Shown: positions 23,262 through 32,299 of the stretch, one piece after another | How the letters are laid out: each line of letters starts with the position of its first letter | Position numbering within the stretch: the first letter of the stretch is position 1 | Source of the DNA: Clostridiales bacterium | GTDB lineage: Bacteria > Bacillota > Clostridia > Lachnospirales > Lachnospiraceae | Assembly (NCBI GenBank): GCA_019420275.1 | Contig: JAHZHN010000003.1 | Location: forward strand, 124,001 to 188,000 | Direction: 5' to 3' | DNA: 64,000 nucleotides | Notes under the pieces: generated by a model | The model's input: only the letters and a program-made list of their open reading frames with translations | The model's database searches: none | What the model was told of the DNA's origin: nothing | Program-made: the position numbers and the translations under genes

Positions 23262-23693
23262 CTGTTCAGCGAGGATCAGCCGCATAAGCTGATGTGGGAA
23301 TGTCAGGTTTCCAAAACTTAATTTTATACGGCCTTTGGAAACGACGTTTGGGGACAGTCCTAAAGATCCGCCGATGATAAAAGAAACACAGGATATGGAA
23401 TCCTGTTTTAGATGATTCCATTTTTCCTTGAATTCTTCGGTGGAAAATGGATGACCTTCGATGCATAAAGGAATTACAAAACTATCAGAAGGAATTCGTG
23501 ACAGAATACGGGTTCCTTCTATTTCTTTAATTTTATCCTCTTCTTTCTGACTAGCATTATCCGGGGTTTTTTCATCGGGCAGTTCAATGATTTCAAAATC
23601 ATATCTTTTTTGAATTTCTTTTGCATAACGGGAAATCAAATCTTTTAAATAGTTTTCTTTTAATTTTCCAACACAAATAATTTGTATTTTCAT
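23247..23693 (-). CDS. rlmH: RlmH 23S rRNA methyltransferase, C-terminally truncated
   Basis: 148 residues against the usual 159. The SPOUT core is well kept: MKIQIICVGKLKENYLKDLI, LCIEGHPFSTEEF, FIIGGSLGLSPNV and FGNLTFPHQLMRLILAEQ. RlmH N3-methylates pseudouridine 1915. After EQ the family continues YRA.. to a terminal YHK; here it reads SRL and stops. None of the three frames downstream recovers the tail, and the DNA there codes for the thioesterase on the other strand. The tail takes part in the active site, so activity is doubtful. A second, divergent copy with the tail starts at 24520. Confidence 0.88.
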   Translation of the reverse strand: MKIQIICVGKLKENYLKDLISRYAKEIQKRYDFEIIELPDEKTPDNASQKEEDKIKEIEGTRILSRIPSDSFVIPLCIEGHPFSTEEFKEKWNHLKQDSISCVSFIIGGSLGLSPNVVSKGRIKLSFGNLTFPHQLMRLILAEQLSRL

Positions 23694-23838
23694 AAAAGGC
23701 GGCTCCTTTTTCTTTTATCGTTTCATTGATTTTACAACAAAGAAGGGGGGAAAGCAACTGGATGAGAAATGCAGCAGTGATTTTTTGAAAAATAAGAATG
23801 ATTATCGCATCGGACTGGACGGGCTATCTGGTATGGAG

Positions 23839-23844
23839 TATAAT
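23839..23844 (+). promoter_or_regulatory. Probable promoter (-10) of the 23894 gene
   Basis: TATAAT at 23839-23844 with TGGACG (23816-23821) 17 bp upstream, a four-of-six match. A second TATAAT at 23871-23876 lies too near the ribosome site to serve. Confidence 0.45.
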
Positions 23845-23893
23845 ATAATGAAATCTGGGAAGATATCAGTATAATGGAACTGGAGGAACGTAT

Positions 23894-24514
23894 TTGAAAT
23901 TAAAAAAATCAACAGTTATAATTCTGGTGATGAGCTGGATCTTATTTCTTGGGGTATGTTTTGTGGCTTTTTATCAGCTGGAGCAGATGAAAGAGGCCCA
24001 GGTTACAAATGAAAAGATATTCAAGGATCAGTCGACAGAGCAGATTTCAAACGAGCCTGCGGAATATGCAGACGTCAGAAAGTTTATGGCTGATTATTAT
24101 GAAGCGATTCAGAGGGATGACAGAGAAAAGTTAAAGACCATGGTAGAGGATTATCAGGAACTGGAACAGCAGCAGGACAGTTTGGAACAGTATATTGAGG
24201 AATATCAGGATCTTACGTATCGTGTAGAGAGTGTAGAAGATTCGAAGGACTATATTGTGTATGTCTCCTATCAGTTAAAGATCAAGGGAATTAAGACTTC
24301 GGCGCCGGGAATGACACCATATTATCTGGCAAAGAAAGAGAACTCTTTTTTGATTTACAATAATGAGGATCATGATACAGAAGCAGTTAAGACAGCCAAA
24401 CAGGAAAGTCTGGGACGCAAGGAAAACAAAGAGTTGATTGAAGAAGTAAATGAAGAGTATGAGGAAGCTTTAAAATCAGATGAACAATTAAAGAATTTTT
24501 TGAAGGATGATTAA
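23894..24514 (+). CDS. Membrane-anchored protein, function unknown
   Basis: 206 residues from TTG 23894, with GGAGG 7 bases before. A single N-terminal helix (about 7-27, STVIILVMSWILFLGVCFVA) anchors a highly charged outer part rich in Glu, Lys and Tyr. Residues 55-160 (YADVRKFMADYYEAIQRDDREKL, YVSYQLKIKGIKTSAPGM) resemble small NTF2-like or Cpa-type extracellular domains, but I do not recognise the family. Coiled-coil text ends the protein (ENKELIEEVNEEYEEALK). It lies 5 bases before the RlmH-like gene. Confidence 0.7.
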   Translation: MKLKKSTVIILVMSWILFLGVCFVAFYQLEQMKEAQVTNEKIFKDQSTEQISNEPAEYADVRKFMADYYEAIQRDDREKLKTMVEDYQELEQQQDSLEQYIEEYQDLTYRVESVEDSKDYIVYVSYQLKIKGIKTSAPGMTPYYLAKKENSFLIYNNEDHDTEAVKTAKQESLGRKENKELIEEVNEEYEEALKSDEQLKNFLKDD

Positions 24515-24519
24515 AAAGT

Positions 24520-24924
24520 ATGATGAGAATTCGAGTATATATACAGCAAAAGAAGGCGGATCCCCTTTACAGCAAGGCAATGGGAGAATATCTGAAGCGG
24601 CTTGGATCTTATGCGGGGGTTTCGGTCACGTATCTTAAGAATGAAAAAGAGATGGTGAAGGCAGCAGCAAAGAGCAGGAAAAAGTTTTTTGTAGAATGCG
24701 GGAAAAGAACAATGACAAGTCCGGATTTTGCCAAAGAGATTCAGGAATTTTCTGTCCGTGGGGAATCTTCAATTGATTTTTTTATTGGAGGGCAGCCAAA
24801 AGAAGATATGGAATCTTTTCATCTTTCATCTTTTACAATGGATTCGTCTCTGACAGCGACGGCACTTCTGGAGCAAATTTATCGGGCGTATCGTATCATT
24901 CATCATCAGGCATATCATAAATAA
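24520..24924 (+). CDS. Divergent RlmH-like SPOUT protein
   Basis: 134 residues. MRIRVYIQQKKADPLYSKAMGEYLKRLGSYAG matches RlmH, as do FFIGG and the terminal LLEQIYRAYRIIHHQAYHK. The GLS loop after IGG and the FPHQL motif are replaced by QPKEDMESFH and MDSSLTA, so the SAM-binding knot is altered. It may complement the tail-less RlmH at 23247, work alone, or have a new target. It may be co-transcribed with 23894. Confidence 0.8.
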   Translation: MMRIRVYIQQKKADPLYSKAMGEYLKRLGSYAGVSVTYLKNEKEMVKAAAKSRKKFFVECGKRTMTSPDFAKEIQEFSVRGESSIDFFIGGQPKEDMESFHLSSFTMDSSLTATALLEQIYRAYRIIHHQAYHK

Positions 24925-24960
24925 AAAAGCAAATCAGGAATCATCAATAAGGAGTATATC

Positions 24961-25869
24961 ATGGAGTTTAAGACACCAACTTTGGAAGACAAGGAATTTA
25001 TCGATTCGTTTTTTGAGGAAGAGTCAACAAGAAGCTGTGATTTTAATACAGCTAATATTATTTTGTGGAATCAGTTTTATGATTGCCAGTATGCAGTTGT
25101 TGGCAACACACTTATCATGCGTACTGAAGAAGAAGGACAATCTTTTTCTTTCCCGATGGGAAAAGGGAATAAGAAAAAGGCAGTTGAGGAGATTATGAAA
25201 TACTGTCAAGAAGAGAATATTCCGTTTGTCATGAATGGAATCACTCATGAAATGGAAGAACAGATGAAAGAGATGTTCGGAGATATTTTTCAGGTAGAGT
25301 ATGACAGGGATGCGGCAGATTATATTTATGAACGGGAGAAATTAGCAACGCTTCGCGGCAAAAAGCTTCACGGAAAGAGAAATCACATTAATCGATTTAA
25401 AGAAAATCATGAATGGTCTTACGAAAAATTAACGGACGAAAACCAGCTGGAGGCATTGACGATGCTTATGGAATGGAAGATACAAAATTGTGCCCCGGAG
25501 GATTTGGAAAAGCATGAAGAGATTTGTGTGTCAAAGAACAGTCTGATTTATTATAAAGAACTTGGCCTGGTAGGAGGAATTCTCCGGGCAGATGGAAAGA
25601 TCGTTGGATTATCGATTGGTGAACCGGCAGTAAACCCGGATACTTTTGTTGTTCATATTGAGAAGGCGTTTCCGGATGTACAGGGCGCATATCCGATGAT
25701 TAACCAGCAGTTTGTTCTCCATGAAATGGAAGGATTTACTTATGTAAACAGGGAGGAAGATATGGGTGAGGAAGGACTTAGAAAAGCGAAAATGTCCTAT
25801 CGACCTGCGTTTATGCTGGAAAAAGGATTTTTGAGGTTTCGGTCAGAAAATAAAATAGTAAGTAAATGA
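24961..25869 (+). CDS. DUF2156 (phosphatidylglycerol lysyltransferase C-domain-like) protein
   Basis: 302 residues of two GNAT-like halves. RGKKLHGKRNHINRFKENHEWSYE and GEPAVNPDTFVVHIEKAFPDVQGAYPMINQQF, with YVNREEDMGEEGLRKAKMSYRPA, are the DUF2156 marks. Multi-domain MprF proteins use this fold to move lysine from tRNA to lipid, but here there is no membrane part, so the role is open. It stands alone, 36 bases after the RlmH-like gene and before the pyrBI promoter. Confidence 0.85.
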   Translation: MEFKTPTLEDKEFIDSFFEEESTRSCDFNTANIILWNQFYDCQYAVVGNTLIMRTEEEGQSFSFPMGKGNKKKAVEEIMKYCQEENIPFVMNGITHEMEEQMKEMFGDIFQVEYDRDAADYIYEREKLATLRGKKLHGKRNHINRFKENHEWSYEKLTDENQLEALTMLMEWKIQNCAPEDLEKHEEICVSKNSLIYYKELGLVGGILRADGKIVGLSIGEPAVNPDTFVVHIEKAFPDVQGAYPMINQQFVLHEMEGFTYVNREEDMGEEGLRKAKMSYRPAFMLEKGFLRFRSENKIVSK

Positions 25870-25870
25870 A

Positions 25871-25899
25871 TTGACACTAAGAGTCTAAAAATGTAGAAT
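25871..25899 (+). promoter_or_regulatory. Promoter of pyrBI
   Basis: TTGACA (25871-25876), 17-bp spacer, TAGAAT (25894-25899). No PyrR-type attenuator or leader terminator was seen between it and pyrB. Confidence 0.75.
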
Positions 25900-25946
25900 G
25901 AAATTATACCCAATGGGAGTAATGTATGATTTAGGAGGAAATTACG

Positions 25947-26873
25947 ATGAGACATTTAATTGATCCCATGGATCTGAACGTGGAGGACATTGACCGGCTT
26001 CTAGATCTGGCGGATGATATTTCCAGACATCCTGAGAAATATCGGGAAGTGTGCCGTTACAAGAAGCTGGCAACCTTATTTTTCGAGCCAAGTACAAGGA
26101 CCAGGCTAAGTTTTGAAGCCGCAATGCTTGAGTTAGGAGGCAGCGTGCTCGGTTTTTCTTCTGCTGATTCTTCTTCCGCCGCAAAAGGAGAGAGTATTGC
26201 CGATACAGCAAGGACAGTTGCCTGTTATGCGGATATCATCGCAATGCGTCATCCGAAGGAAGGAGCACCGTATGTCGCATCGCAGTTTGTCGATATTCCG
26301 ATTATCAATGCCGGAGACGGAGGACATAATCATCCGACTCAGACACTGACGGATCTTTTGACCATTCGAAGGGAGAAAGGACGGCTGGATCATTTTACGA
26401 TTGGATTTTGCGGAGATTTGAAATTTGGACGTACAGTTCATTCTTTGATCAAAGCATTGTCCAGATATGATGATATCAATTATATTATGATTTCTCCGGA
26501 AGAACTCCAGATTCCGGAATATCTGAAGAAGGATGTTTTTGAACGTAAGGGTATTCCTTTCCGGGAAGTTGAAAAGATGGAAGAAGTTATGCCGGAATTG
26601 GATATCATATATATGACCAGGGTTCAAAGAGAAAGGTTTTTTAATGAGGCGGATTATGTACGTCTGAAAGACAGCTACATATTGGACATGGATAAACTTA
26701 AGAACGCTAAGGAAGATTTGTCCATTCTTCATCCTTTGCCGCGTGTTAATGAGATTTCTGTAAAGGTGGATCAGGATCCGAGAGCATGCTATTTCAAGCA
26801 GGCGCTGAATGGAAAGCATGTCAGGATGGCGTTGATTATGGATTTGCTGGGGGTAAGTGCAGATGAAGATTGA
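25947..26873 (+). CDS. pyrB: Aspartate carbamoyltransferase catalytic chain
   Basis: 308 residues, normal length. FFEPSTRTRLSFEAAM carries the carbamoyl-phosphate site, NAGDGGHNHPTQTLTDL the second half, and HPLPRVNEIS the aspartate loop. It joins carbamoyl phosphate and aspartate in pyrimidine synthesis. AGGAGG precedes the ATG. pyrI overlaps by 11 bases, giving the allosteric two-subunit type also found in enterobacteria. Confidence 0.97.
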   Translation: MRHLIDPMDLNVEDIDRLLDLADDISRHPEKYREVCRYKKLATLFFEPSTRTRLSFEAAMLELGGSVLGFSSADSSSAAKGESIADTARTVACYADIIAMRHPKEGAPYVASQFVDIPIINAGDGGHNHPTQTLTDLLTIRREKGRLDHFTIGFCGDLKFGRTVHSLIKALSRYDDINYIMISPEELQIPEYLKKDVFERKGIPFREVEKMEEVMPELDIIYMTRVQRERFFNEADYVRLKDSYILDMDKLKNAKEDLSILHPLPRVNEISVKVDQDPRACYFKQALNGKHVRMALIMDLLGVSADED

Positions 26874-27285
26874 TAGTATCAAGAATGGAATCGTGCTGGA
26901 TCATATTACAGCCGGAAGAGGAATGGAAATATATAAGAGTCTTGGACTTGACAAATTAGACTGTAGTGTTGCAATCATAAAAAATGTAAAAAGCAATAAG
27001 ATGGGAAAGAAGGATATCATCAAGATTTCAGATAATTTTGAAGTCAATTTTGATGTTCTGGGATATATTGATCCGGATGTAACGGTATGCGTGATTGAGA
27101 ACGGAGGAGTGAAGTCTAAACATAAAGTGGAACTTCCGCAGACGATTACGAATATCGCTCGGTGCAAGAATCCGAGATGTATTACATCCATTGAGCAGGA
27201 GATAGATCATGTGTTTAAATTAGTAGACAGGGAGAAACAGATTTACCGCTGCATTTACTGTGAATCCAAGTTAAAGAAGAACTAA
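26863..27285 (+). CDS. pyrI: Aspartate carbamoyltransferase regulatory chain
   Basis: 140 residues. MKIDSIKNGIVLDHITAG begins the nucleotide-binding domain, and the C-terminal zinc domain has CKNPRC and CIYC, the four zinc cysteines. It binds CTP and ATP and tunes PyrB. ATG 26863 starts inside pyrB after a GGGGGTAA ribosome site. Confidence 0.96.
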   Translation: MKIDSIKNGIVLDHITAGRGMEIYKSLGLDKLDCSVAIIKNVKSNKMGKKDIIKISDNFEVNFDVLGYIDPDVTVCVIENGGVKSKHKVELPQTITNIARCKNPRCITSIEQEIDHVFKLVDREKQIYRCIYCESKLKKN

Positions 27286-27303
27286 GAAGACAAAGAGGTA
27301 CTC

Positions 27304-29586
27304 ATGGAACAGGGAAAAAAAACACCGATCAACCGTGTAAAGAAGGATATCAGCAAGCCGGCAAGCTTTACGCCTCCGAAGGAGTTGAGACAGCAGCTGC
27401 TGGATACGATGGAGAAGATATATGACAAAGATGACATCGAATGTGTCAAGAGAGCTTATGATGTAGCTTATAAAGCTCATGACGGTCAGAAGAGAAAGTC
27501 AGGAGAGCCATATATCATCCATCCTATTTGTGTTGCCATTATTCTTGCGGAACTGGAACTGGATAAGGAAACAATTATGGCAGGACTGCTCCATGATGTA
27601 GTAGAAGATACAGAGGTAACACACGATGATATTGTAGAACAGTTTGGAGAAGAAGTCGCTTCCTTGGTGGACGGCGTCACTAAACTGGGACAGCTCAGCT
27701 ATTCAAAGGATAAGATCGAAGTTCAGGCAGAAAATCTGAGAAAGATGTTTCTTGCTATGGCAAAAGATATCCGGGTTATTTTGATCAAACTGGCGGACCG
27801 TCTTCATAATATGAGGACAATGCAGTTTATGCGTCCGGAAAAACAAAAGGAAAAATCCAGAGAAACAATGGATATTTATGCGCCGATCGCCCATCGTCTG
27901 GGAATTTCTAAAATCAAGGTGGAGCTGGATGATCTTTCTTTAAAATATTTGAAACCAGATGTATATGAGGAACTGGGACATTCACTGAATTCAAAAAAAG
28001 AAGAGAGAGAAGCGTTTATAAAGGAAATTGTGGAAGAAGTTGGAGGGCATATCAAGCGGGCCGGCATCAAAGCAGAAATTGACGGAAGAGTGAAGCATCT
28101 TTTCAGCATTTATAAAAAGATGGTCAATCAGAACAAGACGATCGACCAGATCTATGATTTGTTTGCGGTCAGGATCAAAGTCGATACAGTAAAAGACTGT
28201 TATGCAGCACTGGGAATTATACATGAGATGTATAAGCCAATTCCTGGACGTTTTAAAGATTATATCGCGATGCCAAAGCAAAATATGTATCAGTCTCTTC
28301 ACACGACCCTCATTGGACCGGAAGGACATCCATTTGAGATACAGATCCGGACCTTCGAGATGCACCGGGTAGCGGAATATGGAATCGCTGCCCATTGGAA
28401 ATACAAAGAAAACAACAATACCCCTGGCCTGAACAAAGAAGAGGAGAAGCTAAGTTGGCTTCGTGAGATTCTCGAATGGCAGAGGGATATGGATGATAAT
28501 AAGGAATTTTTAAGTCTCCTTAAGACGAACTTGGATTTGTTTGCTGAGCAAGTATATTGTTTTACGCCGAATGGAGATGTAAAGAATCTAGCCAATGGAT
28601 CTACACCGATTGATTTTGCTTATTCAATCCACAGTGCAGTCGGTAACAAGATGGTTGGTGCAAGGGTCAACGGGAAACAGGTTCCATTTGAGTATAAGCT
28701 GCAGAACGGAGACCGTGTGGAGATTATTACCTCACAGAATTCAAAAGGCCCGAGCAGAGACTGGCTCAATCTTGTTAAAACAACACAGGCAAGGAGTAAG
28801 ATCAATCAGTGGTTTAAACATCAGTTCAAGGAAGAAAATATTGTCAAAGGGAAAGAACTTCTTGAAAAATACTGCAAGAGCAAGAGTATCAATCTTCCAA
28901 AACTTATGAAGCCAGAATATCTTAAGAAGGTTGAATTGAAGTACGGCTTTAAGGATTGGGATTCTGTCTGTGCCGCAGTTGGACATGGAGGCCTGAAAGA
29001 AGGGCAGGTAATCAATAAGATGCTTTCAGAAGACCGTAAGCGTCAGAAAAAAGAGATTACTGATGAGCAGATTTTGGCAAAGACACAGGGTGAACCTTCC
29101 CAAGACAAGGAGAAAGAGAAGAAGTCCAAAGGCGGAATCGTTGTCCAGGGGGCTAATGATGTATCTGTGCGTTTTTCAAAATGCTGCAATCCTGTACCGG
29201 GGGATGAGATTGTCGGATTTATTACCAGAGGAAGAGGTATATCCATTCATAGGACGGATTGTGCCAATGTGCTGAATATGTCAGAACTTGATCGGACCCG
29301 CCTGATTGAGGCTGAATGGCAGGTAAGTGAGGAGGAGACGAATCAGACTTACACGACAGAAATCAACATCTATGCGGATAACCGAAAAGGCTTATTGGCA
29401 GATGTATCCAAGATTTTTCTGGAACTGGACATTGATATTATTACAATTAACGTATCAAATAATAAGAAAGGCAGAGCAACCCTCAGCATGTCTTTTGATA
29501 TTACTGGCGTAAGCCAGTTAAATCGGATCATTTCAAAGATTCGCAGTGTTGAGGGAGTGATAGACATAGAAAGAACAGCAGGATAG
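27304..29586 (+). CDS. relA: Bifunctional (p)ppGpp synthetase/hydrolase Rel
   Basis: 760 residues, normal for a long RSH. In order: HD hydrolase (KRKSGEPYIIHP 63-74, HD at 97-98, VVEDT), synthetase (about 240-370, RFKDYIAMPKQNMYQSLHTT), TGS (about 400-460), zinc-finger/CC domain with CCNPVPGDEIVGF, and C-terminal ACT (about 685-755). It makes and breaks the stringent alarmone. Both active sites look complete. It starts 18 bases after pyrI and is followed 9 bases later by the MBL gene. Confidence 0.96.
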   Translation: MEQGKKTPINRVKKDISKPASFTPPKELRQQLLDTMEKIYDKDDIECVKRAYDVAYKAHDGQKRKSGEPYIIHPICVAIILAELELDKETIMAGLLHDVVEDTEVTHDDIVEQFGEEVASLVDGVTKLGQLSYSKDKIEVQAENLRKMFLAMAKDIRVILIKLADRLHNMRTMQFMRPEKQKEKSRETMDIYAPIAHRLGISKIKVELDDLSLKYLKPDVYEELGHSLNSKKEEREAFIKEIVEEVGGHIKRAGIKAEIDGRVKHLFSIYKKMVNQNKTIDQIYDLFAVRIKVDTVKDCYAALGIIHEMYKPIPGRFKDYIAMPKQNMYQSLHTTLIGPEGHPFEIQIRTFEMHRVAEYGIAAHWKYKENNNTPGLNKEEEKLSWLREILEWQRDMDDNKEFLSLLKTNLDLFAEQVYCFTPNGDVKNLANGSTPIDFAYSIHSAVGNKMVGARVNGKQVPFEYKLQNGDRVEIITSQNSKGPSRDWLNLVKTTQARSKINQWFKHQFKEENIVKGKELLEKYCKSKSINLPKLMKPEYLKKVELKYGFKDWDSVCAAVGHGGLKEGQVINKMLSEDRKRQKKEITDEQILAKTQGEPSQDKEKEKKSKGGIVVQGANDVSVRFSKCCNPVPGDEIVGFITRGRGISIHRTDCANVLNMSELDRTRLIEAEWQVSEEETNQTYTTEINIYADNRKGLLADVSKIFLELDIDIITINVSNNKKGRATLSMSFDITGVSQLNRIISKIRSVEGVIDIERTAG

Positions 29587-29595
29587 GTGAAAATT

Positions 29596-30234
29596 ATGGA
29601 AAAACCTTTAGAATTGCACTGTATTGCCCTTGGGCAGATGCAAACCAATTGTTATATTGTGGTCAACCACAGCACAAAAGAAGCCGTTGTCTTTGATCCG
29701 GGGGATCAGGGAGAGAAGATTATGGAGATTCTGAAAAAGGAGGAAGTCAGTTTGGCGGCAGTCTGTCTGACACATGCCCATTTTGATCATATTATGGGAC
29801 TTCCGTACCTGATGAAAGTGAATGATAAACTGCCTGTTTATCTTCACGAAGATGAGCAGGATGTCTTGCTGGACCCTCAGTTAAACCTTTCTAATATGGT
29901 TGGATTAACCATTTCTCTCAAGGCAAATCGTATCGTAAAAGACGGCGATGAGATTGAATTGCTTGGAGCAAAGGTAACCTGTATTCATGTTCCGGGACAT
30001 ACGAAAGGCGGTGTCTGCTATTATTTTTCAGATTATGGCTGGCTGATTTCCGGAGATACACTGTTTCAGAGAAGCATTGGAAGAACAGATTTTCCTACGG
30101 GAGACCTAAATGCTCTCTTGGTGGCAATACGGTCAAAACTTTTTGTGCTTCCGCCTGAGACGAAAGTTTTTTCAGGACATACCCCGCCAACAACGATTGG
30201 AGAGGAGATTCGGAGTAATCCGTTCTTATTGTAG
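29596..30234 (+). CDS. Metallo-beta-lactamase fold hydrolase (glyoxalase II-like)
   Basis: 212 residues with THAHFDH (zinc motif), PGHTKGG, SGDTLF and a late SGHTPPT, all family metal ligands. It resembles YcbL/YqgX-type hydrolases found beside rel in Clostridia and may act on S-D-lactoyl-type thioesters. ATG 29596 follows AGGTGA; GTG 29587 is unlikely. hemZ starts 2 bases after its stop. Confidence 0.9.
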   Translation: MEKPLELHCIALGQMQTNCYIVVNHSTKEAVVFDPGDQGEKIMEILKKEEVSLAAVCLTHAHFDHIMGLPYLMKVNDKLPVYLHEDEQDVLLDPQLNLSNMVGLTISLKANRIVKDGDEIELLGAKVTCIHVPGHTKGGVCYYFSDYGWLISGDTLFQRSIGRTDFPTGDLNALLVAIRSKLFVLPPETKVFSGHTPPTTIGEEIRSNPFLL

Positions 30235-30236
30235 CT

Positions 30237-31676
30237 ATGGTTGGATTAATTCAGAACGATACAATATATGAATATGATATACGCAGTTTAATATTGGCAT
30301 TTTTGATAGGAGAAAAGATAGAATTGACAGATCATGTTGATTCTATCTATGATTTTGTGCTGGATATATTTTATGGAGAAGGCCAGATGCAGATAACTCT
30401 TTATGAAAAAGGCGTTTTTTGCGAGAAAAAAGTTCTGTCCGGTGATTACAGGGATAAAAAAATATGGAAGAATCCTGTGAAAAGAGCCATTTACCAGATG
30501 CTTTCAAAAACTCTGGGGAGACGTCTTCCCTGGGGGACACTTACGGGAATCCGTCCGACTAAGATTGTCTTTGATGGATTTGCAAAGGGCAGGAGCCCGA
30601 AACAGATGATAGAAGAGTTTCAAAGAGAGTATCTGGCTTCGGAAGAAAAAGCAGTTTTGTGTACAGAGGTGGTAAAAACGGAACAGGAGCTTTTATCTCA
30701 GTTTCCATATGAAAAGGGATATAGTCTGTATGTAGGAATTCCATTTTGTCCAAGTACATGTTTGTATTGTTCTTTTGCATCTTACCCAATCCAGGCTTAT
30801 CAGGAGTATGTCGGGGCATATCTGGATGCTGTGGAGAAGGAAATTTTGTTTGTGAAAGAACAATACAAAGGACAAAAACCGCAGACTCTGTATATTGGCG
30901 GCGGAACACCGACATCTCTTGGTGAGAAAGACATTGAGAGACTATTGGCGATCATTGATCGCTGCTTTTCTATTAAGGATTTGATGGAAGTGACTGTAGA
31001 AGCTGGACGCCCGGACAGTTTGAACTGGGAAAAATTAAAAATATTGTCTCAGTACGGAGTCACGAGGATCAGCATCAATCCGCAGACGATGAACGATGCG
31101 ACTCTTCGTAGAATCGGAAGAAATCATACGTCAGATGATATAAGAGAAAAATATAATCTGGCAAGAAAAGCCGGATTTCAGAATATTAATATGGATACAA
31201 TCTGCGGGCTGCCGGAAGAAGGTATGGAGGAGTTGAAACAGACTTACCGGGCAATTCAGGAAATGGAGCCAGACAGTCTTACAGTGCATTCTCTGGCAGT
31301 AAAACGTTCTTCCAGACTGAATCAGGTAAAAGATCACTTTCAGCATTATGGAGCAACGCCGGAGATGGTAGCATATGCAGGAAAATGCGCACGGCAGATG
31401 GGACTTGAGCCATATTATTTGTACCGACAGAAGAACATTCCGGGGAATCTTGAAAATGTCGGGTTTGCAAAAAAATCGAAAGAATGTATCTATAATATTT
31501 TGATTATGGAAGAATTACATGATATTATAGCAATTGGCGCGGGAACGTCATCGAAAATTATGAACCGAAGCCGGAATTCCATATCCAGAGTGGAAAATCT
31601 GAAAGATATTTTTCAGTATATTGCACGTGTGGATGAGATGATTCATAGAAAAGAAGTAAAGATGAACGGGAAATAG
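30237..31676 (+). CDS. hemZ: HemZ-family radical SAM protein (coproporphyrinogen dehydrogenase-like)
   Basis: 479 residues. An N-terminal domain of about 160 residues precedes the radical SAM core with CPSTCLYCSF (the CxxxCxxC cluster site), TLYIGGGTPTSL and EAGRPDS. HemZ proteins resemble oxygen-independent coproporphyrinogen oxidase; clustering with rel and hisS is typical of Clostridia. The exact substrate in anaerobes without a full haem pathway is uncertain. 2 bases after the MBL gene, 8 before the HD-GYP gene. Confidence 0.92.
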   Translation: MVGLIQNDTIYEYDIRSLILAFLIGEKIELTDHVDSIYDFVLDIFYGEGQMQITLYEKGVFCEKKVLSGDYRDKKIWKNPVKRAIYQMLSKTLGRRLPWGTLTGIRPTKIVFDGFAKGRSPKQMIEEFQREYLASEEKAVLCTEVVKTEQELLSQFPYEKGYSLYVGIPFCPSTCLYCSFASYPIQAYQEYVGAYLDAVEKEILFVKEQYKGQKPQTLYIGGGTPTSLGEKDIERLLAIIDRCFSIKDLMEVTVEAGRPDSLNWEKLKILSQYGVTRISINPQTMNDATLRRIGRNHTSDDIREKYNLARKAGFQNINMDTICGLPEEGMEELKQTYRAIQEMEPDSLTVHSLAVKRSSRLNQVKDHFQHYGATPEMVAYAGKCARQMGLEPYYLYRQKNIPGNLENVGFAKKSKECIYNILIMEELHDIIAIGAGTSSKIMNRSRNSISRVENLKDIFQYIARVDEMIHRKEVKMNGK

Positions 31677-31684
31677 GAGAAATT

Positions 31685-32299
31685 ATGGCAATCAGCTACG
31701 GAAGAAAAGATATAGAGACGCCGATACAGGCAGGAGTGGAAGAAACGATCAGTCATGGGATCGTAGTAAGCAATCTGGCTTACCTGGTCGGGCGGGAACT
31801 GGGATTAGATGATAAGACCTGTTATGATCTTGCAGTTGCGGGTTTTTTGCATGATATCGGAAAAGTCCGTTTGAATTTTTATATGAATGAAAAAGAGGAA
31901 GAAATATTGGCTGTGGATGAGACGCGGTATATGAGGATGCATCCCGCTATTGGCTATGCGATTCTGCTGGATTATGGCTATAATCAGACTGTGCTGGATG
32001 CAGTGCTGTATCATCATGAGCACTATGATGGTACTGGCTATCCTCACAATCTGAGAGGAAAAGAAATCCCGCTGGCAGCAAGGATCATGCACGTATGTGA
32101 TGTGTTTGGTGCGTTGATCTCCAACCGGGATTATCGGGAAGCGTTTGATGTGGAAACTGCGTTAGATGTCATTCTTGATGATGTAAAAAACTTTGATATG
32201 AAGGTTTTTCTGGCTTTTCAGAGAGTCGCTTTTTCAGGCAGTATGAAAACCGTGATTGAGAAAGCCACGATTGAAGAATTTGAGGAGGAAATAACATGA
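31685..32299 (+). CDS. Small HD-GYP-like phosphohydrolase
   Basis: 204 residues. SHGIVVSNLAYLVGRELG, FLHDIGKVRLNFYM (HD), HPAIGY, HHEHYDGTGYPHNLRGKEIPLAARIMHVCDVFGAL carry all HD-GYP metal residues and the GYP-type loop. Such enzymes open cyclic di-GMP, but small stand-alone members may have other substrates. AGGAG precedes the ATG, and hisS begins 4 bases inside its end. Confidence 0.88.
   Translation: MAISYGRKDIETPIQAGVEETISHGIVVSNLAYLVGRELGLDDKTCYDLAVAGFLHDIGKVRLNFYMNEKEEEILAVDETRYMRMHPAIGYAILLDYGYNQTVLDAVLYHHEHYDGTGYPHNLRGKEIPLAARIMHVCDVFGALISNRDYREAFDVETALDVILDDVKNFDMKVFLAFQRVAFSGSMKTVIEKATIEEFEEEIT

Noticed and set aside
26133..26882. A 249-residue open frame on the minus strand opposite pyrB.
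   Set aside because: It mirrors a clear gene, has no ribosome site, and its composition (many Ile, Phe, Cys, His) is that of an antisense shadow.
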